This document shows positions 1 through 4,874 of a stretch of DNA of 7,052 nucleotides, piece by piece (within the stretch, counting starts at the first letter, position 1; each line of letters starts with the position of its first letter). The DNA is from Firmicutes bacterium CAG:124 (lineage in GTDB: Bacteria > Bacillota > Clostridia > Oscillospirales > Oscillospiraceae): contig HF990583.1 in NCBI GenBank assembly GCA_000432135.1, forward strand, positions 4,178-11,229. Direction: 5' to 3'. The notes beneath the pieces are model-generated. The model did not search any database, was not told the origin of the DNA, and was given only the letters and a program-made list of their open reading frames with translations. The position numbers were made by a program, and so were the translations under genes.

Positions 1-31
1 CTAGTATCCGCAGGACAGCCTCTGTTCATGC

Positions 32-59
32 ACAAATTTTGTGTTTGCCGCATATGCTA
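32..59 (+). promoter_or_regulatory. Possible SigK-type (late mother-cell) sporulation promoter
   Basis: The leader of the first gene contains CATATGCTA (51-59), which fits the SigK -10 pattern CATAnnnTA. An AC dinucleotide sits at 32-33 with 17 bases between the two elements, which fits the short SigK -35. The downstream genes encode a SpoIID-like protein and peptidoglycan-binding proteins, so late sporulation expression would make sense. The motif carries little information and SigE and SigK -10 elements look alike, so this is a candidate only. No convincing SigA -35/-10 pair was seen in 1-88. Confidence 0.35.
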
Positions 60-88
60 ACGGCTGAAAGCAAAAAGGAGGCGGTATA

Positions 89-487
89 ATGCAGGAATAC
101 GGAACCGTGACCGCGCAGATCGTGACATCCGCCGCGCAGATCCCCATTCCGGGCGCGACGCTCACCATCACGCGCGAGCTGCCGGACGGCAGGCAGGAGC
201 TGCTGGCCGTGCGCATGACAAATTATGACGGCTTTACCGAGCCCTTTGACGTTCCCACGCCCCCGGCGTCCGACAGCCAGACGCGGCAGACCGCCGAGAT
301 GCCCTACGCCCTTGTCGACCTGCGCGGAGAGCGTGCGGGCTATGACCGCGTGTTCATCCACAACGCGCAGATCTTCCCCGGTATCCAGACGCTACAGCAG
401 ATCGTGCTTATCCCGACGCCGACGCTGCCGGACAGCTACGCGCAGACGCAGGAATTCGACATCCCATCGCAGGCGCAGGATCTGTAA
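89..487 (+). CDS. Small beta-rich protein of a spore/cell-wall gene cluster, function unknown
   Basis: A 132-residue protein with a strong ribosome binding site, AAAGGAGG (74-81), 7 bases before the ATG. Residues 5-55 (starting GTVTAQIVTSA, then IPIPGATLTITRE, then TNYDGFTEPFDVP) have the pattern of a carboxypeptidase-regulatory-like beta-sandwich: alternating hydrophobic strands, a PxPGAxxxI turn, and a 'DGxT..F' segment where such domains read out to the next strand. Residues 73-110 continue with strand-like stretches (YALVDLR, YDRVFIHNAQIFPG, QQIVLIP). The C-terminal 20 residues are polar and rich in Gln, Asp and Pro. No signal peptide or membrane helix is visible. The stop codon lies 13 bases before the TTG start of the SpoIID-like gene, so the two are almost certainly co-transcribed. 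From memory, short proteins of this type precede SpoIID/peptidoglycan-binding genes in other Clostridia and are sometimes labelled spore cortex-lytic. No catalytic motif supports an enzymatic role, so a structural or partner protein is more likely. Confidence 0.8.
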   Translation: MQEYGTVTAQIVTSAAQIPIPGATLTITRELPDGRQELLAVRMTNYDGFTEPFDVPTPPASDSQTRQTAEMPYALVDLRGERAGYDRVFIHNAQIFPGIQTLQQIVLIPTPTLPDSYAQTQEFDIPSQAQDL

Positions 488-494
488 AGGAGGG
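486..494 (+). promoter_or_regulatory. Ribosome binding site that fixes the TTG start of the SpoIID-like gene
   Basis: AAAGGAGGG overlaps the stop codon of the preceding gene and lies 6 to 7 bases before TTG at 501. It is the only strong Shine-Dalgarno sequence near the 5' end of this frame. The ATG available further upstream in the same frame (225) lies inside the preceding gene, and translation from there gives an Arg/Ser/Pro-rich stretch typical of an out-of-frame shadow. This is why TTG 501 is chosen. Confidence 0.85.
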
Positions 495-500
495 AGCTTT

Positions 501-1904
501 TTGGCGACGATCGCCCCGTACATCCCCGAAAGCATCACCGTTCATCTCGGTTCGCCGGATTCGAACGCGGAAAATGTTACCGTGTCGTTTTCCGACTATG
601 TGAAAAACGTCCTGTCCAGCGAGGTCTACCCGACGTGGGAGCCTGCCGCGCTGCGGGCCAACGCGCTGGCGATCATCTCGTTCGCGCTCAATCGGATCTA
701 CACCGAGTATTACCGCAGCCGGGGGTATTCCTTCGATATCACGTCCTCGACGGCCATTGACCAGAAATTTATCAATGGCCGCAACATCTATGAAAATATC
801 TCCGAGCTGGTCGACGAGCTGTTCACGGATTATCTGCGGAAGCAGGGCTTTGTCGAGCCGCTGGCGGCAAAATTCTGCAACGGCGTGACGGTCACGTGTT
901 CGGGCCTGAGCCAGTGGGGGTCGCAGTATCTGGCGCAGGACGGCGCAAACTCCATCGACATTCTGCGCACCTATTACGGGGAGGACGTGGAGTTTGTGAC
1001 AAACGCGCCCGTGCAGAATTTGCAGGAGTCCTACCCCGGCAGCCCCGTGCGGCGGGGCGATATCGGCGTGAACGTGTCGTTTTTGCAGGTCGCGCTCAAC
1101 CGCATTTCGCAGAACTACCCCGCCATTCCCAAGGTTCCTGTCGACGCCATCTTCGGCGAGGCAACGGAAAACGCCGTGCGCGCGTTCCAGTCCATTTTTT
1201 CTCTGACAGTCGACAGCATTGTGGGCCGCGCGACGTGGTACACAATCGTGATGCTCTATACGGCGGTTCTGAAGCTGGGCGAGCTGCAATCGCTGGGGCA
1301 GACGTTCTACGGCTATTCGTGGGAATACCCCGAGCAGATCCTGCCCGGCGAACAGGGCGCGAAGGTGACGCACCTGCAATATATGCTGTCCGTTGTTTCC
1401 CAGTTCAATTCCGCCGTGCAGGAGCCGCCGGTCAGCGGTGTGTTTGGCGACACAACCACGCAGGCCGTCACAACGTTCCAGCGTGCCTACGGCCTGCCGG
1501 AAACCGGCACAGTCGACCGCGCGACGTGGGACAGCATCTATTCGCAGTTTGCGGGCATCGAGACGACCGTTTTCGAAGACGAAGCGCTCTTCCCGTTCAC
1601 GCGTCCGCCGATGGCCGTGACGGAGGCTGATTTGCAGGAGCAGCTGATCGCCGCAGCGGCGGCCTTCCCGGAGCTGGACGCGCCGAAAAAGACCGGGAAG
1701 CTGGACGCACAGACGAAAAAAAGTCTCGCGGTCTTCCAGCGTCTGACCGGAAGCGCCCCGACCGGCACACTGGACGCGCAGAGCGCGTCCGATCTGGCGG
1801 GGATGCAGTTTTTATTGCAGCACGCGCAGTCCACGCGCTTCGTGCAGTTTCCGGGGATAACGCTCAAGTCGGGTATGCAGGACAGGGAGGTGCACAGCGT
1901 ATGA
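501..1904 (+). CDS. SpoIID/LytB-like protein with three peptidoglycan-binding repeats
   Basis: A 467-residue protein translated from TTG. Residues 28-160 resemble the SpoIID/LytB domain, which in sporulating bacteria is a lytic transglycosylase acting on stem-peptide-free glycan during engulfment. The segment FSDYVKNVLSSEVYPTWEPA leads into an Ala-rich helix; E41 aligns by eye with the catalytic Glu of SpoIID. GLSQWGSQYLAQDG (135-148) followed by ILRTYYG (154-160) is the C-terminal signature. The usual 'ART' after the Ala-rich helix reads 'IIS' here, and the central part is shorter than in classical SpoIID, so activity is uncertain. C126 and C133 flank the GVTVT strand. Peptidoglycan-binding (PG_binding_1) repeats follow at about 183-254 and 281-348, each with a xxFGxxTxxAVxxFQ core and a TWxxI end. 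A third, degenerate repeat (376-435) has lost the FG turn. No signal peptide is visible. The end overlaps the next gene by ATGA (1901-1904). A spore-envelope role is inferred; a structural wall-binding protein is the main alternative. Confidence 0.88.
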   Translation: MATIAPYIPESITVHLGSPDSNAENVTVSFSDYVKNVLSSEVYPTWEPAALRANALAIISFALNRIYTEYYRSRGYSFDITSSTAIDQKFINGRNIYENISELVDELFTDYLRKQGFVEPLAAKFCNGVTVTCSGLSQWGSQYLAQDGANSIDILRTYYGEDVEFVTNAPVQNLQESYPGSPVRRGDIGVNVSFLQVALNRISQNYPAIPKVPVDAIFGEATENAVRAFQSIFSLTVDSIVGRATWYTIVMLYTAVLKLGELQSLGQTFYGYSWEYPEQILPGEQGAKVTHLQYMLSVVSQFNSAVQEPPVSGVFGDTTTQAVTTFQRAYGLPETGTVDRATWDSIYSQFAGIETTVFEDEALFPFTRPPMAVTEADLQEQLIAAAAAFPELDAPKKTGKLDAQTKKSLAVFQRLTGSAPTGTLDAQSASDLAGMQFLLQHAQSTRFVQFPGITLKSGMQDREVHSV

Positions 1905-2449
1905 ACACACCCGCCAACTACGTCGGTCAGCCCATCCGGAGCCTTCAAACAATGCTCCGCACCATCGCGCACGTGGACGAGACGCTTTTAAAGCTCGTAC
2001 CGGACGGCATTTACGGGCCGAACACCGTGCAGGCCGTCCGGGAATTCCAGCGGCAGAACGCTCTGCCCGTCACCGGTGAAACGGACAACGCGACGTGGAA
2101 CAAACTCGTCGCGGTCTATACCGTCCAAAGCCCGTCCGTCCTGCCCGCCGCGCCGGTCACGGTCCGCTGGACGCCGAACCGCACGCTTGCCGCAGGCAGC
2201 CGGAACTCGCACCTGTTTTTGATCCAATCCATGCTTCAGGCGCTTGCGCGCTTTTACGTCAACGCCCCGGTGCTGACCGTGACCGGGGTTCACGACGCGC
2301 CCTCGGTCGCGGCGGTCAAATGGCTGCAACGGCTGGCCGCGCTCCCGCAGACCGGCGAGATCGACCAGACGACATGGGCCTATCTCAGCGGCCTTTATAC
2401 CCTCGCCTCCGGGAATGGCGACGGCGCTGATCTCCATAGCGGTTCGTAA
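1901..2449 (+). CDS. Peptidoglycan-binding protein with two PG_binding_1 repeats
   Basis: A 182-residue protein preceded by GGGAGGTG and starting within the stop of the SpoIID-like gene (ATGA overlap), so translation is probably coupled. Residues 9-73 form one PG_binding_1 repeat (DGIYGPNTVQAVREFQRQN, then a TGETDNATWNKLV ending). Residues 94-166 form a second, with the glycine of the FG turn replaced (TGVHDAPSVAAVKWLQR) but the TGEIDQTTWAYL ending intact. A Pro/Val-rich linker (76-90) separates them. There is no catalytic domain, signal peptide or membrane helix. The repeats match those at the C-terminus of the preceding protein, as if the pair arose by splitting or duplicating one longer repeat array. 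It is most likely a wall- or cortex-binding partner of the SpoIID-like protein. The tail (169-182) is Gly/Asp/Ser-rich. This is the last gene before the terminator at 2462. Confidence 0.87.
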   Translation: MNTPANYVGQPIRSLQTMLRTIAHVDETLLKLVPDGIYGPNTVQAVREFQRQNALPVTGETDNATWNKLVAVYTVQSPSVLPAAPVTVRWTPNRTLAAGSRNSHLFLIQSMLQALARFYVNAPVLTVTGVHDAPSVAAVKWLQRLAALPQTGEIDQTTWAYLSGLYTLASGNGDGADLHSGS

Positions 2450-2461
2450 TACGCCGTAACA

Positions 2462-2520
2462 TTAGCGTCAGCTGCCAGGCGCACATATGCGCTTGGCAGC
2501 TGACGCTAAAAGCTTTTTTT
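2462..2520 (+). terminator. Strong Rho-independent terminator of the spore/cell-wall cluster
   Basis: A 22-bp stem (2462-2483 with 2488-2509) with a single G-T pair and a CATA loop is followed by AAGC and seven T residues (2514-2520). The outer 16 bp (TTAGCGTCAGCTGCCA) are perfectly complementary. It lies 12 bases after the stop of the last plus-strand gene. No T-tract lies on the minus-strand side of the stem, so any termination of the converging PrsW transcript would depend on the hairpin alone. Confidence 0.93.
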
Positions 2521-2546
2521 CGTGCATTGCAAAAAGCTGCGGACGC

Positions 2547-3185
2547 TCAGGCAAGCCTGCTGCCTCCCAGTGAGCGAAAAATGCGCAGCTTGCCTGCGGT
2601 GATCAGCAGGACCGGCAGAACATAGGCGATGTACTGCGCCGTGCCGCCGTAGGCGATGAGAAGATTATAGATCGCATGGAGGGTGATGGCCGCGCCCAAA
2701 AGGCCGCAGGTTCCGGCGATTTTCAGCCACGTCCGCTGCCACGCATACGTCAGCCCTCCGCCGACGATCAGGCCGCAGAGCACGTGCATGGCCCCCGTCC
2801 CGAAGCCCCGGAAAAAGATAAAGGAAAAACGGCCGGCTCCGTTCTGGATCAGATAGCACACATTTTCAAAGGTGGCGAAGGAAAGCGCCGCTGTGATCGC
2901 GGCGGGCTTGATTCGCTCCGCCTCCGGCTCGAATACCAGCAGGTAAAACACCAGCGGCAGCAGCTTCATCACCTCCTCCACCACCGGGGCGATCTCCACG
3001 GTGGCGGCAAGCGCGTCCGCCTGATACACCGCCGCAAGGAAGGTATTGATGTAGGCCGAGAGCAGACACACCCCCATCCCGGCAACGCCGAACAGGAAGA
3101 AGCGCAGCCGCCGCCTGCCCATGCACAAGGCAGCGACCAGCAGCGGCGAGGCCATGCAGATGAAAATGTTTTCAATGCAGGTCAT
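2547..3185 (-). CDS. PrsW-family intramembrane metalloprotease (likely site-1 protease of an anti-sigma factor)
   Basis: A 212-residue polytopic membrane protein with all the motifs expected for the PrsW family (Abi/CPBP-like glutamic protease fold): E70-E71-x-x-K74 in a helix, F103-x-x-x-E107-N108, H134 in the GAMHVLCGLIVGGG helix, and H170-x-x-x-N174. Hydrophobic stretches at about 7-22, 28-50, 75-86, 95-114, 130-146, 155-177 and 184-199 predict around seven helices. In Bacillus subtilis PrsW makes the first cut in RsiW to release SigW, and in Clostridioides difficile PrsW acts on RsiT to free CsfT. Here it is the last gene of a cluster that itself encodes a sigma factor and a small membrane protein, so a matching role is a strong inference. 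The chosen ATG overlaps the previous stop as ATGA (3185-3182), with AAAGGCGG 7 bases before it. An in-frame ATG at 3305 lies deep inside the preceding gene and is rejected. The specific substrate is unproven. Confidence 0.92.
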   Translation of the reverse strand: MTCIENIFICMASPLLVAALCMGRRRLRFFLFGVAGMGVCLLSAYINTFLAAVYQADALAATVEIAPVVEEVMKLLPLVFYLLVFEPEAERIKPAAITAALSFATFENVCYLIQNGAGRFSFIFFRGFGTGAMHVLCGLIVGGGLTYAWQRTWLKIAGTCGLLGAAITLHAIYNLLIAYGGTAQYIAYVLPVLLITAGKLRIFRSLGGSRLA

Positions 3186-3808
3186 GTGCGCACCGCCTTT
3201 CTCGTAGCGGGCAGCAGGCCCAGAATGGCGAGCGTCAGCAGAATATCGCACCAGAAGGCCGGGCTTGCCAGCGAATCGTTCTGCCAGAAGCAGCCGGCCG
3301 TCCAAAGGAGATATTCAGACGCAGCAAAGCACAGCACGGCGGTATGAAAGTGCCGCATATCCCGCGCCGCACCGGTCTGACGACGCGCATAAGCGAGGCC
3401 CCGTATGGAGCAGAAGGAGAGCGCGATCATCATGCCGCACCAGATCAGGTTGGAGAGGATATCCCCATAGGTGCAGTAAAACACCATCAGCGGCACGCCG
3501 ACCAGCGGCGCCAGCCATACCACCCGGCAGCGGAAGGCACGTTCGTCCGGGCCAGAGAGCGTTGCCTGCAAAATGCGCAGGAAGATCATGCTGGCCACCC
3601 AGCCGAATTCCGACACATAAAACACACGCGGCGTCGCACCAAACAGCAGCAGATACAGCGTCCAGTAAAGCGCGCCCAGCGCGAAGCAGCCGTAGAAGCA
3701 GAACAGCAGAAAATACTTCTGCGCTCTGCTTTTCCAATACGCAAAGCCGGCAAGGCACGCCCCGGCGAACGTGACCAGTAATTGCAGCAGATTTTCAATC
3801 AGCTCCAT
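3182..3808 (-). CDS. Polytopic (about 7-helix) membrane protein of unknown function in the sigma/PrsW operon
   Basis: I do not recognise a named family. The 208 residues give hydrophobic segments at about 6-24, 31-57, 66-82, 96-112, 118-135, 154-175 and 184-200, with positive clusters between them (K26/R28/K31, R90-R95, R136-R149, R203-R207). The region around residues 31-80 (FYGCFALGALYWTLYLLLF, then YVSEFGWVAS) is rich in aromatic residues and looks conserved-type; H153 and H155 precede helix 6. There is no kinase, transporter or enzyme signature. The start ATG lies 14 bases inside the preceding gene, after GAGGGA at 3818-3813 with a short 4-base spacer. The end overlaps the PrsW gene by 4 bases. 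Its position between the putative anti-sigma factor and the protease suggests a sensor, chaperone or inhibitor acting on that pair, but this is inferred from position alone. Confidence 0.85.
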   Translation of the reverse strand: MELIENLLQLLVTFAGACLAGFAYWKSRAQKYFLLFCFYGCFALGALYWTLYLLLFGATPRVFYVSEFGWVASMIFLRILQATLSGPDERAFRCRVVWLAPLVGVPLMVFYCTYGDILSNLIWCGMMIALSFCSIRGLAYARRQTGAARDMRHFHTAVLCFAASEYLLWTAGCFWQNDSLASPAFWCDILLTLAILGLLPATRKAVRT

Positions 3809-4145
3809 GCTGTCCCTCGTCTTTCTCGTCCCGCTCCATCTGCCGCAGACGGAAGCACAGGATGGTCATGCACACACCCAAAAGGAAAGCCAGAAGTCCG
3901 ACGATAATATACCCCAACGCGTCGCCGCCGCCATACATACTGGCCGCCGTCTCAAAGCCGGTGCAGCTGTCGGGTTGAAGCTGCGCGGTCATGCCGGGCA
4001 TGGCGATCGAGACGCCAGCGAGCAGCGCAAGGCACGCCGCCGCAGCTGCTGCCATAACGAGCCTGCCGCGCCGGAGCCGTTTCTTCCGCTTTTCTGCGGC
4101 AATTCGCCGTTTCACCTCCGCGCACCGTTCCTCATAGCTCCGCAT
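3795..4145 (-). CDS. Small two-helix membrane protein, putative anti-sigma factor
   Basis: A 116-residue protein with a basic N-terminus (residues 1-28, starting MRSYEERCAEVKRRI, then a Lys/Arg-rich run), a first hydrophobic helix at 29-49 (mostly Ala/Leu), a 27-residue loop (50-76) and a second helix at 77-98, then a charged tail. The Lys/Arg run before helix 1 predicts both ends in the cytoplasm and the loop outside. No zinc-binding HxxxCxxC anti-sigma motif is present, so it is not a classical ZAS-domain protein. It starts 14 bases inside the sigma-factor gene after an excellent GGGAGGGG site (4160-4153), suggesting coupled, near-stoichiometric synthesis. Small membrane proteins directly after ECF sigma genes are normally their anti-sigma factors, and the PrsW gene downstream would supply a protease for the outer loop. 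The assignment rests on topology and context, not on sequence homology. Confidence 0.82.
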   Translation of the reverse strand: MRSYEERCAEVKRRIAAEKRKKRLRRGRLVMAAAAAACLALLAGVSIAMPGMTAQLQPDSCTGFETAASMYGGGDALGYIIVGLLAFLLGVCMTILCFRLRQMERDEKDEGQHGAD

Positions 4146-4680
4146 TTGTGATCCCCTCCCGTTCCAGCAGCCTGCGCAGGCTTTTCTTTCCGCGATATAC
4201 CATGTTTGTGATCTGCTTCACCGTTTTGCCCATGACCTGCGCGGCCTGTGCGTAGCTCATGCCCTCAAAATAGGTGAGATAGAGGGCCTCGCGGTAGTCC
4301 GGGTTCATTTCGTCCATGCAGACGTGCAGGATGCGGCTGCGCTCCTCCGTCCGGACGACCTCCTCCGCCAGAAGCCTGCCGTCCGGCTCGTCCGCCAGCT
4401 CATCGAGGCTGAACAGGCGCTTCCGCCTGCTTTTGCAGCGCAGCGCCATGTGGCGCGCCGCCTTATACAGATACGCCTTAAAACCTCCATCCCGGATCCT
4501 CGGCTTCTTTGTGAAAAGATAGGCGAAAACGTCGAGCATCAGCTCCTCCGCCTCATGGACATCGTGCAGATAGCCGTCAATGTACATCGTCAGAGGGTCG
4601 CCGTATTGTTTCATCAGAGCCTCCAGCCCTGTGTCGTCGCCGGACAGATATTGCCGATACAATGCCTCGTCGCCGGACAT
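4132..4680 (-). CDS. ECF-type (sigma-70 family) RNA polymerase sigma factor
   Basis: A 182-residue protein with the two-domain layout of ECF sigma factors. Region 2 spans about residues 5-88: D40-F56 (DVHEAEELMLDVFAYLF) is the core-binding region 2.2 helix, and FKAYLYKAARHMALRCKSRR (67-86) corresponds to the -10-recognising part. An acidic linker (93-113) leads to region 4 (about 117-172), where the helix-turn-helix reads YREALYLTYFEGMSYAQAAQ followed by VMGKTVKQITNMVYRGKKSL. An upstream in-frame ATG (4704) would leave only a few bases of leader after the predicted promoter and has no ribosome binding site. The chosen ATG has GGAGGG 6 bases before it. The gene is first in a four-gene overlapping unit with the putative anti-sigma factor, the membrane protein and PrsW, so it is probably held at the membrane until that protease pathway is triggered. 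The regulon is unknown. Confidence 0.94.
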   Translation of the reverse strand: MSGDEALYRQYLSGDDTGLEALMKQYGDPLTMYIDGYLHDVHEAEELMLDVFAYLFTKKPRIRDGGFKAYLYKAARHMALRCKSRRKRLFSLDELADEPDGRLLAEEVVRTEERSRILHVCMDEMNPDYREALYLTYFEGMSYAQAAQVMGKTVKQITNMVYRGKKSLRRLLEREGITNAEL

Positions 4681-4686
4681 CCTGCG

Positions 4687-4692
4687 CCCTCC
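4687..4692 (-). promoter_or_regulatory. Ribosome binding site that fixes the sigma-factor start
   Basis: GGAGGG on the minus strand lies 6 bases before ATG 4680. The alternative in-frame ATG at 4704 has no purine-rich sequence in front of it, and the predicted transcription start (about 4711) is only a few bases upstream of it. Both points favour ATG 4680. Confidence 0.85.
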
Positions 4693-4717
4693 TCTGCTTT
4701 CCATTTATCTGCCATAC

Positions 4718-4746
4718 AGTATATACGAATCCGCGAAGAAACTCAA
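4718..4746 (-). promoter_or_regulatory. SigA-type promoter of the sigma-factor/PrsW operon
   Basis: On the minus strand TTGAGT (4746-4741, 4 of 6 matches to TTGACA) and TATACT (4723-4718, 5 of 6 matches to TATAAT) are separated by exactly 17 bases. The predicted transcription start is near 4711, giving a leader of about 30 bases to ATG 4680. The element lies between the terminator hairpin of the upstream fucI unit and the sigma gene, exactly where an operon promoter is expected. This suggests basal housekeeping expression rather than strict autoregulation. Confidence 0.75.
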
Positions 4747-4775
4747 GGCGGCAGATGAAATGCTCCTGTATTGCC

Positions 4776-4820
4776 GAAAACAGCGGGAGCAATCACAGAC
4801 ATCCATGATTGCTCCCGCTG
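4776..4820 (-). terminator. Hairpin terminator downstream of fucI
   Basis: A perfect 15-bp stem (CAGCGGGAGCAATCA, 4781-4795, pairing with 4806-4820) with a 10-base loop is followed on the minus strand by TTTTCGG. It begins 54 bases after the fucI stop. The T-tract is short (four), so termination may be incomplete, but the plus-strand side has no T-tract at all. This assigns it to the minus-strand fucI transcript and separates that from the sigma-factor promoter. Confidence 0.75.
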
Positions 4821-4874
4821 AAGCATTGCGTCAGTCTTCAGGGAGTCTATTCTGCCGCCCGCCCTTTGGAAGGC

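Noticed and set aside
225..500. N-terminal extension of the SpoIID-like frame up to an ATG at 225
   Set aside because: It overlaps the first gene out of frame, gives an Arg/Pro/Ser-rich translation and lacks a ribosome binding site. TTG 501 has an excellent one.
408..1379. 323-residue open frame on the minus strand opposite the SpoIID-like gene
   Set aside because: It is rich in Arg, His and Gly with no domain pattern and no ribosome binding site, while the plus-strand frame shows clear SpoIID and PG_binding_1 motifs. It is a GC-rich shadow frame.
3186..3305. Longer PrsW start at ATG 3305
   Set aside because: It would add 40 residues lying entirely inside the preceding membrane-protein gene. 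ATG 3185 forms the usual ATGA overlap and begins the first hydrophobic segment properly.
2676..3347. 223-residue plus-strand frame opposite the PrsW gene
   Set aside because: Its composition (Arg, Gln, His, Gly) is that of an antisense shadow, and the minus strand carries all the PrsW motifs there.
4721..4726. CGTATA as an ECF (SigW-like) -10 element for autoregulation
   Set aside because: No AAC-type -35 is found at the right distance on the minus strand; GAAAC occurs only on the opposite strand. The SigA hexamers with a 17-base spacer explain the region better.
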